A stretch of 64,000 bases of DNA from Balamuthia mandrillaris (taxonomy: Eukaryota > Discosea > Longamoebia > Balamuthiidae): the NCBI GenBank assembly GCA_031835245.1, contig JAVKOQ010000052.1, positions 186,001 through 250,000 of the forward strand. The letters run 5' to 3'. Position numbers and translations under genes: made by a program. Under the pieces are notes generated by a model that saw nothing but the letters and a program-made list of their open reading frames with translations, did not search any database and was not told where the DNA came from. Below are positions 30,255-40,926 of this stretch, piece after piece (positions within the stretch are counted from its first letter, which is position 1; every line of letters begins with the position of its first letter).

Positions 30255-32253
30255 ATGCGGAGCGTGAAAGACAAGAGGAAGCAGGGCAAGAAGGCGGAGA
30301 GCGCACTGAACAAGTTACAGCGGGAGGGCGAGCTGTACCAAGTCTACAATGAGGCGGTCACCTGCGAGTGGTACACCCGTTTCCAGCGCTGCGATGAGTT
30401 GTTGCAGCCGTTGGCGGAGGAGGAGGCTGTGGCTGCTACTCTCTACGCGGAGTCGATGTGGCTAAGAGTATCATCCTTTGTCATCCTTCTTTTTCTTCAC
30501 TCTTTTTTTTTCATTTGAATGTAATACTAAAACGATCTCATCTTTTCTTTCACATTTTGGAGGCGCTCATCACTGAAGATGAACAACAAGCAAAAGAAAC
30601 TTTTCGTCGCATTGATGTGGTAACGTTTTCTTTATTCCTTTCTTTGTTTCTTTTATGCCTCTTTTCTTTTGTATTATTTTGTATTATTTTGAATTATTTT
30701 TTTTACATTTTATATTTTTATATTTTTATATTTTTATATTTTTCATTTATTATTCATTATTTATTATTTATTATATTTTGTTTTATGTTTTATTTCTTAT
30801 CTTATTTCTCATTTTTTATTGTTTTATTTCTTATTTCTTATAACGTTTTTTTTTTTGTTTTTTGTTGTTTTTTTTTTTTTTGTTGATCAAAAACTTTTAA
30901 AGGCCCAAAAGCTGTGCTGCAAAGAGCAACAAAGCTACGTATGGAAGAAGGAAGGAGCGCCGAGGACGGTGGAAGCGCTCCACCGTTGCTGTCGAATGCT
31001 GTGGGCCAAAGTCTCTTTGGCTGAAGTGGCTCTCTATGATGGCTTTCTCAAGTTTAGGAACCAACAGCATCTTCGAGGTTAACTCTCTATTTCTCGTTCT
31101 TTGCATCATCGCTCGTCTTTTGTCCTTTTGTCGTGTTCTCTTTCTTTCCGATGTTCGTCGTTTCTTTCTATCTTTTCGTTCTCACCAAAACAAACATCTT
31201 TAAACAGCTGTATATAACATACGTAAAAGTTGGAAACTCTTTGAAGAATGTCAACAACTGTCGTCCCGTATAACGTTGAATGAAGTGGAGGACAGCGGAG
31301 AAGAAAAAAAAATCAAAACGGCCAAACAATACGTTGAACGCCTCCAATGCAGCATAAACTTTGGGGTGGGCTTCTTTCACTTTATGATATCAGTGATTCC
31401 TCCTCAGTTTCTTTGGATGGTGGAAATCATTGGCTTCAAAGCGCATCGGAAGAAAGCAATGTTGGAACTTAAAGCTGCTGCTCGAGTTTCTGATGGTTTA
31501 CGATGTACGTTGTCTTCTTTCAATCTTTATGTATCCGTCTTATTCACCTCTCTCTCTTCTCTCTATCTCTTGCTTTTTTTTTTTTTTGCTTTTATGGAAT
31601 GAAATAGCACCAATCGCAAGGTTCATGTTGATGACTATCACTGCATTCTTTCTAGAAGATGAACCACGTGCTGAGGCCATCCTCCGAAATCTTTTGGATG
31701 ATTACCCGTTTGTATCTTAGTTTCTCCACTGAATTGTTTGTTCCTATCGTTGCTTTCTTACGTTATGTCTTTTTGTTCGCTTTGTTGAAAAGTGAATCAC
31801 CGATATTCGACTACGTGGGAGCATGGCTGAAGCGGTCACAAGGCAATGTAGAGGAAGCGCAAGCCTACTTTGAAAAGGCGTATGAGAGATGCGAGGAGCT
31901 ACCTCAGTTTCGGTTGTACACAGCATTTGAAATGGGTTCTTTAAAGTTGCTGCAACTTCGGTGGGAAGAGGCTGCAGAAGCTTTCGCCACCTTTCTTGCA
32001 AGTTTGTTTCATGATTGTCTTCTTTTGCTTTTTTCTTCTTGCTCTTGCTCTTGCTCTTGCCCTTGCTCCTTTTCTTCGTTTTATTCTTTTGCTTTTTTTC
32101 TTATACCAACGAACAACAATAGCATCAGAAACAAAAGGATTCAAAGCGTTTGGTCATTATCAATTAGCAATGTGTTATATAATGATGGACGAACACTCAA
32201 AAGCTCTAGACAGCTTGCGCCAAGTCAACAACCACATCCGCAAGGTTCTCTTG

Positions 32254-32284
<31 letters not shown>

Positions 32285-33100
32285 CTCTCTCCTTCACTAA
32301 TGATAAACAAATAGGGATACAGTCACGATGAATTAGCCGGAAGAAAAGCTACCATGTACATTAAGAAGGCAGCAACATACGGCGAACAAAACATAATGTC
32401 TCCTTTTGACAAGCTTTTCTTTCAAGCCAGAATGCTCCTCGAAAGTCGTATGTACGAAGCAGCACGTCCCTTCATTGAGCAAATGGAAGAGATGTGCAAT
32501 GTCGATGCTTCTTCTGGTTGTGATGAGGATGCTGAAGCTGTGGGAGCGGATGAGCCACGAATGTTGTTGTTGAAAGGATATTTCCTCAAAGAGCAGAAAC
32601 GTATTGAAGCTGAACAAGTCCTTCTGGTAAATCTCCTTCATTCATTTTCTTTGTTCTGCTTTCTTCATTCTCTTATATCTTTTTTCTCTCAAAATTTTCA
32701 GGATGCAGTGGAGAAAGCAAAGACTAGTAAAACGGAAAGCTTCGTGACACCATGGGGTTGGTGCGCTTTAGCCGAAATCGAGTTGAAAGAGAAGAAAGAC
32801 GTGGAGAAAGCGGCCGAATACTTTAAACGATGCAGCAAATATTCCAACTACGATTGGGAAGGTTGGATCCATTGGCGCGTAAAGCGAGGACAAGACCGAA
32901 TCAGGCAAATAGAACGAAAAGATCATTCGCAAGAAGAAGAAGAAGAAGAAGAAGAAGAAGAAGAACAAGAACAAGAAGAAGAAGAAGAAGAAGAAGAAGA
33001 AGAAGAAGAAGACAGTGATGAGGACGACAAAGCAGAGGATGGGGGTAACGAAGCTGAAGACCAACAAGACGAAACAGAAGAAGAAGAAAAGGAAGAATGA
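30255..33100 (+). CDS. TTC39/Iml2-family tetratricopeptide protein
   Basis: The start at 30255 gives MRSVKDKRKQGKKAESAL. Exon 1 ends MWLR and joins in phase to ALITEDEQQAKETFRRIDV. The family signature follows: AEVALYDGFLKF, YNIRKSWKLFEEC, INFGVGFFHFMISVIPPQFL, VEIIGFKAHRKKAM, then FMLMTITAFF, AWLKRSQGNVEEAQAYFEKA, GHYQLAMCYIMMDEHSKAL and AEIELKEKKDVEKAAEYFKR, which are TPR-like helical hairpins. This matches fungal Iml2 and animal TTC39, linked to inclusion-body and lipid-droplet clearance. There are about ten exons; introns include AT-rich runs (30690-30780) and (CT)n near 32257. The C-terminus is a long poly-Glu/Asp tail coded by (GAA)n (32932-33010), which is coding, not intronic. Confidence 0.85.
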
Positions 33101-33298
33101 AAAAAAAAAACTAAAAAACTGTTCCTTTTAAGGATAACTTCTCGGCGTCGTCGATATATCGCGAGCAGTCCTCGCCTCTCTCCCTCTCTCGCTTGTTTTA
33201 GCACAGCTTCTCCAAACGACACCAACGGAAAGAAGTGGGCTAATATATACAGCAGGCCAAAGCAGAACAGCAAACGCAAAGAAAGCAATACAAATAGG

Positions 33299-34063
33299 AT
33301 GGGCCGTCTGGACGGAAAGGTAGCCATTGTCACGGGTGCAGGTGGTGGAATCGGCGGTGCGGCCACCAAGCTCTTCGTTCAAGAAGGCGCCAAGGTCTGT
33401 CTCGTGGATCTTCAGGAAGGGCCAGCCTCCGAACTGGCGGCTTCCCTCGGGGATGCCGCTTTCTTCAAAAAAGCCGATGTCTCCAACGAAGAACAAGTGA
33501 AAGAGTACATCCAAGCCTGCGTGGACCGCTTTGGCGGACTGGACATCATTTTCCTGAACGCCGGCATCGAGGGCAAGTACACCCCTTTCTTGGAATACTC
33601 CAGCAGCACTTTCGAGCTCGTGATGAAAGTCAACGTCTTGGGTGTCTTCCTGGGCATCAAACATTCCACCCCTGTTCTCACCCAACGCGGCGGAGGCAGC
33701 ATCATCGTCACATCCTCCATCGCCGGCATGAGCTCCTCTCCTGGTCTGGCTGCCTACTCACCAACCAAGCACGCCGTCTTGGGTTTGGTCAGAACGGCCG
33801 CTCAGGAGCTCGGTCCACAAAACATTCGTGTCAACGCTATCAATCCTGGACCCATCGACAACCGGATGACCAAAGAGGTGGAGGCACAGGTCCTACCGCA
33901 GGCTCCCGAGTTGGCGAGGAAGGCCTATCAGAGTATTATTCCCATGAGGAGGTACGGCAGAAACGAGGAGGTGGCGCAGATGGCGTTGTTCTTGGCCAGC
34001 CAGGAGAGTTCGTTCAGCACAGGATCTACATTTGTGTTGGATGGTGGTGTGCTCTCCACTTAA
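33299..34063 (+). CDS. Classical SDR oxidoreductase, intronless
   Basis: 254 residues from MGRLDGKVAIVTGAGGGIG. NAD(P)-binding TGAGGGIG (residues 12-19), the acidic VDLQEG after strand 2 suggesting NAD preference, the DVSN motif, LNAGIEG in place of NNAG, the catalytic Ser in ITSS-like IIVTSSIAG, and the YSPTKHAVLG active site (YxxxK intact) are all present, then NPGPIDNRM and a C-terminal FVLDGG. The length is typical of bacterial 3-oxoacyl-ACP reductase-like or 3-hydroxybutyrate dehydrogenase-like SDRs; the substrate is unknown. The gene is GC-richer than its flanks and has no intron although both neighbours have many, which suits recent lateral acquisition or retrocopy. Confidence 0.93.
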   Translation: MGRLDGKVAIVTGAGGGIGGAATKLFVQEGAKVCLVDLQEGPASELAASLGDAAFFKKADVSNEEQVKEYIQACVDRFGGLDIIFLNAGIEGKYTPFLEYSSSTFELVMKVNVLGVFLGIKHSTPVLTQRGGGSIIVTSSIAGMSSSPGLAAYSPTKHAVLGLVRTAAQELGPQNIRVNAINPGPIDNRMTKEVEAQVLPQAPELARKAYQSIIPMRRYGRNEEVAQMALFLASQESSFSTGSTFVLDGGVLST

Positions 34064-34399
34064 AAACAACATCAGGTTGGTTCAACGTTTAACTTTTTTC
34101 AAAAGAAAAAACATAAACAACAGTAAAGAACAGAACGAAACTTGTTGCAAAATGTTCTCCTCCTGAATGTCCTTTTATCTCTGTTGTTGACAATAACGGA
34201 GATCAAGGATTTGTTTGTAAAGCAAGACGAGAAGCGAACGATAGCGTCCATCATTGCTATCGCACAACCATACACTCTACAAACCATGGGGTAGTTGATT
34301 TGCAGAGCCCAAAGGTATGTGCTGTTGAACTTAAGTGTGCAAAAAAAGCCAACAATAAAAATAGTGAGATAAAGAAAACCTCTCTTTGTTGAGAATGCT
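34064..34399. other. Convergent 3' region, nothing recognised
   Basis: 336 bases between the SDR stop and the START-like gene stop. AT-rich, with a TTTTTTCAAAAGAAAAAA near-palindrome at 34094. No gene, repeat family or RNA was seen. Confidence 0.5.
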
Positions 34400-35117
34400 T
34401 CAAAACCGAGAAGGTGTAACGTTATTGTTTTGTTCGGTTTGTTTCTTGGAAGAGGAAGTAGTGTCGTTCACGTGAGGCTGAAAGTGTTCCAAAAGACGGG
34501 AACGAAGCTCTCCGTAGATGAGAGGACTGGCCTCCATCTTTTCTTTGTAGTCGTTAGGTCCTTCGTTGTCTATGCTCTTGCATTGCTCTTCCAGCATCTG
34601 TTCATTGTAAAGGAAGCACACAAAAACATAAATAAAGAAGAAAGATCAAAATCAAACAAAAAGATACATACGGCAAACATTTTGAACGAGAGAACTTTGG
34701 TGCCGAAGTTTAACAGAGAATAAGGCAAATAACTGCATATTGGGTGTCAGTGCTGGAAGAGACTAAATAAAGAAGAGCGGGAGAGAAAGAGCGAGAGAAC
34801 AAACTTGAATTTAGGATCAGCATTTGCCATCATGATAATATCTGACTCGTTCTCAGAAATTGGTCGCAACACAAACCTGGTTGTTCGCATAACAAAAGAG
34901 AAATGAGCAAAAAAGAGACAGAAATAAAGGAGAAAAAAAATACAAACCCTGCTATCTTAACCTCAGATCGTACGTAGCTGCTGTTAGTCGCAGCAGGTAC
35001 CTCACCAGTTCGCAAGTCATCTGACTTGCAATCTCGCACTACTGCCAATACCATTCCTTCATCCTCCAACATGTCCACTCCATACCCAAATACGCACTTT
35101 CATTTGTTGAAAATCAG

Positions 35118-35149
<32 letters not shown>

Positions 35150-36294
35150 CAAAAGAGCAGTACGGCATCACGATGAGCAAAAGGCCAAGGAAGTGCCCCT
35201 CTCATGTAAATGGCCTTGCGGTACAACGAAACTTGCTCTATCAACCGACATTCCTTTTTAATGAATAAATGTTTGAAAATGAAATGAAGCAGGAGAGCAG
35301 AAGAATGATGAGACGTACAGCGAGCAAAGGTATCCATCTGTCATAGAGAGTGTGCTCGTTGATTACTGCTAATATGTTAAGAATTGGGCAACGCATTTTT
35401 CCTTTTGAGCAGACAGCAGAACCAAAATAAACAACAAGGCAGTTAGCACATAAAACAGGTAGAGAGGGAGGAGAGAAAGAGAAATAGTTTTACCTTTGAT
35501 CTTGATGGAATGAACTGGAGTGTCCTTTTCATGGCGATATAACGTCTCCACACCGTTGCTTTCTTTGATCAACGTCCATGCTTATGTGATTAAGAGAGTA
35601 AGCAGGAAGAAGGAGAAAAGGAAGAAGAAGCACAACAACATAAGCCAACAGAAGACAACAATAAAAGAAGACAACTACAACAGAAGACAACAGGAGAAGG
35701 AAGAGTTACATTCATCACTGAGAAGTTCTTCCAAGACAGTTTTGACCTCTGCGACCTCTTTTTTCAACTGCTTCCAACGCTGAACGTGCTCCTTTTGCCA
35801 AACTTGCAACAGTTGTTGCAATTCTTGTTGCACTGAAAAATGTGTTTTTTGTTTGTTCTTTTAGTAAGAAATGGAAAGAGAAGAGAAGGAGAGAAGAGAA
35901 GACGAAAAGCAAAGAGGAAAGTAAGAAAGAAAGAGAAACCTGTTGGGTCAGTTTTTTCTTGAGAGAGGTGGTGTCTAAGCGTCTTTTTCAGGGCTTTCAT
36001 TCTACGGTAGGCCTAAAAGGAAGAAAAGACCCGTTAAGTAACCAAAAACAAAAAACCAACAAAGAACTCGAGTCAGGAAGCAACCAGCAGCAATTTGTCT
36101 CTTTCGTGGAAGAAGATGGCCTCCTCCATCAACTTATCGAATGCTGCCAAGAAGGACTCTGCATCGTCTTTCCATAGGTCCCATTTTTCCTCGACAGTGG
36201 CACTGGTGGCCGACCTGCTTTGTCCCTGGTGTGGTTTCAACCCGTTTTTCTTGGAGGAGGAGGAGGATGGCTTCTTCCCCGTCGTCGTCTTCAT
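34400..36294 (-). CDS. Coiled-coil plus START-like lipid-binding protein
   Basis: The start at 36294 gives MKTTTGKKPSSSSSKK. Early exons are helical and charged (WDLWKDDAESFLAAFDKLM; AYRRMKALKKTLRHH; QLLQVWQKEHVQRWKQLKKE), likely a coiled coil. Next come NGVETLYRHEKDTPVHSIKIK, then INEHTLYDRWIP, the diagnostic RGALPWPFAHRDAVLL exon (35160-35260), YGVDMLEDEGMVLAVVRD, YVRSEVKIAGFVLRPIS and IMMANADPKFK. This matches START/SRPBCC proteins in which a helical N-terminus precedes a lipid pocket. The C-terminus ends TEQNNNVTPSRF. The function is probably intracellular lipid transfer or sensing; the ligand is unknown. There are about ten exons; (CT)n on the coding strand at 35121-35150. Confidence 0.75.
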
Positions 36295-36414
36295 TCTTTC
36301 TTTTTGTTTTGCTTCTTTCCAACTTCTCTCGATTATTATCAAAAATTCCAAATAATATTGTTTCTTCCAATAACTCTCGAAACTATCAAAATAAGACGCA
36401 AATAATTGCCAGAA

Positions 36415-36438
36415 TGTCGACAAAAATTATTTGTCGAC
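36415..36438. promoter_or_regulatory. TGTCGACA plus TGTCGACG in a 196-bp divergent promoter
   Basis: Exact TGTCGACA at 36415-36422 and TGTCGACG at 36432-36438/9 are spaced 17 bases apart. The pair lies between the START-like gene (start 36294, minus) and the NAPE-PLD-like gene (start 36491, plus), 121 and about 76 bases from the two ATGs. Confidence 0.5.
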
Positions 36439-36490
36439 GTTTTTATGAATTTTGATTGGCTGACTGAAATTGGATTGCAAGAAAATACAG

Positions 36491-38495
36491 ATGAAGAAAG
36501 AGACACGACGGAAGGTGTTCCTTTCGGACCAAGGAAGAACGGGTAACGAGGACCACCATCCTCAACCACAACTGCGGTCGGACGTTACGCCTGAGGAACT
36601 GTTGGAGGACCTGCGAGCGGACAAAGCGCACCATGTGCTGCCTTCTTCCTCTTCCTTTTGGCGAAGCCCCACTACTGGTGCTACTCAACCGATCGCCTTT
36701 CGAAATCCATGGCCCACCTTCGGTTCGTTTCTTTTGTTGTTTTCTTTCTTTGTTCACATCTCATTCTTTCATCTGAAAAAAAAAACAAGTGGGTCGTTCG
36801 TTGAGCGATTTGTGGAAATTTGTAGGCGGTCAAAAGGAGCAGCTTCCTCCCCAGGAAAAGCTGCGACAAGCCTATCCGGTGCTTCATACCGACCTTTCGG
36901 CCCTTCGCCTGCCTCCTTCGGATCAGATGCAGCTCACCTGGATCGGTTCGAATTTTTTTTATTTTTTTTATTTAATTTCTTTTTTTTTCTTTTTTATTTA
37001 ATTTCTTTTTTTCTCTTTTTTATTTTTTTTCTTTTTTTTCTTTTTTTTCTTTATTTTTCTTTTTTTCTTTTTTTTTCTTTTTTTTCTTTTTTTTTTCTTT
37101 ATTTTTTTCTTTTTTATCTCTATTTATTTATTTATTTATTTATTTTTTTTTGGTTTACAATTGTTGTCTCATTTTTTGTGCTGATAACAACGATATTTGG
37201 TAATAATAATAAAAGGTCATGCGACAATGCTTTTACAAGTGGAAGGGCTGACGGCCCTCTTCGATCCGGTTTGGGCGGAGCGGTTGGCGCCCGTTAAGGC
37301 CATAGGGGGCGTCTTTGGGATGCCTCGCTACACGCCGCCCCCATTCTCTCTCGACGAACTTTTGGAGACAATAACGACGGTAGATCTCGTCTTCATTTCG
37401 CACTCACACTACGATCATTGCGACGTTGAGTCTATCATCGCTTTGGCTTCTCCCACTGTTTCGTCTTCTTCTTCTTCTTCTGCTTCCAGTGAAACCTCAC
37501 AAGAAGGAAGCAAGAGACCTCCAAGAGTGTGGGTGGTGCCGTTGCGGTTGGGGAGTTGGCTTCGTGATCTCTTTCGAAGTTATGGCATCAAACATACTTT
37601 AGAAGGAGATGCACAAAGCGAGATTGAGACAGCAACAAAAGAGGAACGGTATAACCGGATCGTGGAGTTGGATTGGTGGCAACAGTTCGAGTACAAATAC
37701 ATCCCAACGAAAGTTACAAAAGAAGCTAATAATAAAGACGACGAAGAGGAAGCAGAGAGAGAAGATGAAGAAGATGAAGAAGAAATGGAAGTGGAGGAAA
37801 AGACATTTACGGTGATAGCAACGCCCTGTCAGCATTGGTCGAACAGAGGTCTGACCGATAGAAACGTTACTCTGTGGGCGAGCTTCGTGCTGATGGGGTC
37901 CTCTGGTTCTCGTATCTTTTTTGCGGGCGATACAGGATACTGTCCTGCCTTCCAACAAATCGGCTCGCTCTTCGGCCCCTTTCATCTTTCCATGCTCCCT
38001 ATTGGTACGTCTTTTCTCTTTTTTCATCTTCCTGTGTCTTCTCACTGGTCTCTTTTCTCCTTGCTCTTCTTTTCTGGTGGTTGTGGTCGGCAATGAAAAG
38101 GAGCATATCTTCCACGAGAGTCGCATAAGGTGGTGCACATAAATCCAGAAGAAGCTGTTCGCATTCACCTTGATCTCCGTTCTAAATTTAGCGTTGGAAT
38201 GCACTTTGGAACGTTTGGAGGAAAGAAAATGGGTTCGTTCTCTTTCTTCTTCTTTCTTCCTCTTCTCTTCTCTTCGGTTCTTTTGCTTCTATTCTTACTT
38301 TCGACTTTTATCTCTGTTCTCACAGGTTACCGTCCGATTTTGGAACCTCCACATAAGCTCAAAGAAGAGTTGCGTAAAGCTAACGTTGATGAAGATCAAT
38401 TCGTCACCATCAAACACGGAGAGACTATTCTCATTCCCACTCTGTTGACGAAAGAAGGAGAAGACGATGGAGAGGATAACGATGAAAAAAATTGA
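36491..38495 (+). CDS. NAPE-PLD-like metallo-beta-lactamase-fold hydrolase
   Basis: The start at 36491 gives MKKETRRKVFLSDQG. N-terminal exons carry FRNPWPTF and LTWIG, and the catalytic exon begins HATMLLQVEGLTALFDPVW. The metal site is HSHYDHCD (about 37400-37423), the HxHxDH signature. RIVELDWWQQFE, ATPCQHWSNRGLTDRN, LWASFVLMG, FFAGDTGYCPAFQQIG and SMLPIGAY, with HINPEEAVRIHLDLRSK and MHFGTFGG, follow the animal NAPE-PLD order closely. The family releases N-acylethanolamines and phosphatidate from N-acyl-phosphatidylethanolamine. Here an acidic Glu/Asp insert (about 37735-37800) interrupts the domain and the C-terminus is acidic. The gene has about six exons, one with a 200-base T-rich intron (36950-37165). 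All metal ligands visible in the family appear kept. Confidence 0.9.
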
Positions 38496-38576
38496 AAGCG
38501 GAAATGTATAAATAGTCAAACAATTAATAGGGATGCAAATAAGAAAGAGAGCAAACGAGAAAGAGAGTTTTCTTTT

Positions 38577-38693
38577 TTAGTGCACAATGGGCAGCAGTGG
38601 TTGTGCTTTTATCTCAGAAAAGTCCAGTTTCTTATCCAGTTCGTGGTCCACCTCTCCAATCACCGCCCTTTGTTGTTATGAAGAATGTAAGCT

Positions 38694-38743
<50 letters not shown>

Positions 38744-38773
38744 CAGAGAAATAGAGAGAAAGTGAGAAAGAGA

Positions 38774-38811
<38 letters not shown>

Positions 38812-39256
38812 CAGAAATAAACAAAAGAGACAAGGACAACAAAGAATAAAACAAAGAGAAAATGAACCCCTACATGTTATCTCCTCGAACAATGTAAAGG
38901 CCAAGGTCGGCCTGCTCCACTCCTTCAGGAGTGTAGACCCGCTCTTGACAGTTTTCCAAAATGATGTTGGCATACTGATCCACGCCACGGAGCAAACCCT
39001 TGCAATGGAGAGGAGAAAAAAAGTTATTGTTAGCATATAAACATCAAAACAACCAAGAAAGGGGCACAGAGGAGAGGTACCACTAAAACCCGAGCGTCGT
39101 TGGTTATCACTGATACAGTTCCTGTTTTGTTTTTTTGTTTTTGTTTTTTTGTTGTTGTTGTTGTGAACACAACACAAATCAATCGAGATGATATGGTTTC
39201 TACTACGTGTTAACGAGTATGTACGCACTATTCACAAAGCTTTCCAACAGCGACAT
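38577..39256 (-). CDS. LSM8: U6 snRNA-associated Sm-like protein LSM8
   Basis: 94 residues from four exons. Exon 1 is MSLLESFVN, and the split Arg codon leads to TVSVITNDARVLV, then GLLRGVDQYANIILENC, RVYTPEGVEQADLGLYIVRG and DNMAVIGEVDHELDKKLDF. This is the LSM8 order: Sm1 with ITNDAR, Sm2 with GLYIVRGDN. Length (human 96) and sequence fit LSM8 better than other Lsm paralogues. LSM8 defines the nuclear Lsm2-8 ring that binds the U6 snRNA 3' end. The last intron carries two (GA)n blocks on plus, (CT)n on the coding strand (38697-38810). The stop is at 38577-38579. Confidence 0.95.
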
Positions 39257-39321
39257 CGTGTTGCTGGCCTGCTGCTTTGCTGACTATTCACCCCAAAACG
39301 CTCTCCGCTCTCTTTCTTTAT

Positions 39322-39378
39322 TGTCGACACATTAACATTCATGTCGTTGCGAAACCTGAGCGGTATTTCGTGTCGACA
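39322..39378. promoter_or_regulatory. Two exact TGTCGACA palindromes upstream of LSM8
   Basis: TGTCGACA at 39322-39329 and 39371-39378, 66 and 115 bases before the LSM8 ATG; an ATGTCGTTG half-like site lies between them. Just beyond is a (GA)n tract (39414-39450) in the kish 3' region. Confidence 0.5.
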
Positions 39379-39411
39379 TGGAATTAAAATCAGAGAGAAG
39401 AGAACAGAGAG

Positions 39412-39453
<42 letters not shown>

Positions 39454-39520
39454 CATGCGCTCTTGAAATGTGCGAGTGGGTTTGTCGTGTTGCAGGAAAG
39501 AGGGTGCTTATTGTTTGTGC

Positions 39521-39653
39521 TTAATAGGAAGGAGCAGGGGAAAACAGCAAGTAAAGGCTCATGGCAACCATGGACGCTGATACCCATGGACTCACCCGTT
39601 CTCCTTTAAGGTTTTTTCAAATGTAAGACCACATGTACCAAGGAGCAAGAGAA

Positions 39654-39695
<42 letters not shown>

Positions 39696-40057
39696 ACCAA
39701 TGCGAGCTGCTTTCCAGAATATTCCAGAAAAACTGTAACAAAAAAAAGCAAGAAAGAAAAACATGCATTTGTTTGAGAGGAACGAAGCAAAGGCCGAAAA
39801 AAAATAAGAGGGAAACACATACCCGTGCTTGTTTTTATCCAACAGGGCAGGCATACGTTCGCGTATGTATGTGCAGGTGGCAATCAGCAAAAGGACCACC
39901 ACCAAGAAGCTCTGGAAGTTAAACAACGCTGACTGTAAAACAAAACACAAAAAGGACGACACAAACACAAAGACAAAAGAAAAGCAACGAAGTAGTGAGT
40001 AGTTACAACCCACGCAAGCAAAAGGGAACAAAAAGAAAGATCAGATGGGCAAACCAT
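39521..40057 (-). CDS. Protein kish (TMEM167)
   Basis: 76 residues in four exons: ATG alone at 40057-40055, then 39932-39823, 39732-39698 and 39603-39521; these sum to 231 bases with phases agreeing. The sequence starts MSALFNFQSFLVVVLLLIAT, then RMPALLDKNKHG, FSGIFWKAARIG and ERVSPWVSASMVAMSLYLLF, which matches kish-A/TMEM167A nearly position by position. It is a two-span Golgi protein of the early secretory pathway. The initiator codon is separated from the rest by an intron whose donor GT directly follows ATG. The third intron is mostly (CT)n on the coding strand (39658-39691). Confidence 0.95.
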
Positions 40058-40366
40058 TCTTCTTCTTTTCTGTTCGTCGTTCCTTTCTTCTTGTTGAAAT
40101 CTTTCGTGTCGACGTGACAAATCTGATGACGTGTCAATATTATCGAATATATTATCTCCATATTTGGATCGAAAAATTGAATTATTCAACATTTTATCGA
40201 CAAAATGTGCAAATATAGATAACATCGAGGAAACTTCCAAAAAGAAAGCCGAAGAAAGAGAGTCTACTCTCTTGTGTCGGTTGGCTCTTGGTCTCCTGCA
40301 ACCCGCGGCTTGCGCTGTCTCAGGTTTTTTGCCCTTTTCCATCCAAAGACAACCAAAACAAAAATA
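40058..40366. promoter_or_regulatory. Divergent kish/RING-LON promoter region
   Basis: 309 AT-rich bases. TGTCGACG at 40107 lies 50 bases from the kish ATG, with TGATGACGTGTC just beyond it. ATCGAATATATTATC and several ATCGA-type words follow. No gene is recognised. Confidence 0.4.
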
Positions 40367-40886
40367 ATGGAATCAGCGGAGACCTACGGCAATAGCAACA
40401 ATGCTGCACAAACCGAAGAGGAGGAGACGTTTCCGACGCCGCGAGTCGAAGAACGAGAACCACACGAGCTGGACTGCCCGCTTTGTAGATCCGTGCTCTA
40501 CGAGCCCATCACCACTCCTTGTGGACACAATTTTTGCAAACCATGTTTGCTCAGGTTCTTGCTCCTTTTATGTTTCGCTTTCTACTTCCCTTCTTAAAAG
40601 TAAATATTCATTGGTATGGCTCCACAGGGCATTGGACTACAGCCCCAAATGTCCCATTTGTAGAGAAAGCCTGTACATGATGCCGAGCCACCCAATCAAC
40701 TCTCTGCTGAAAACATTGGCCAGACACACGTTTCCTCAGGAATACCTCGCCCGCCTCAAGGAAGACACAAACCGCAAACGTGACTTGCATTTCAACTTGC
40801 CTCTCTTCGTGCTAGATGCTGTACATATCTTTCTCTTTTTGTTTTTTCCATTTCTGTATTCTTCCTTTCTCTCTCTCTTTTCTGTA

Positions 40887-40926
<40 letters not shown>

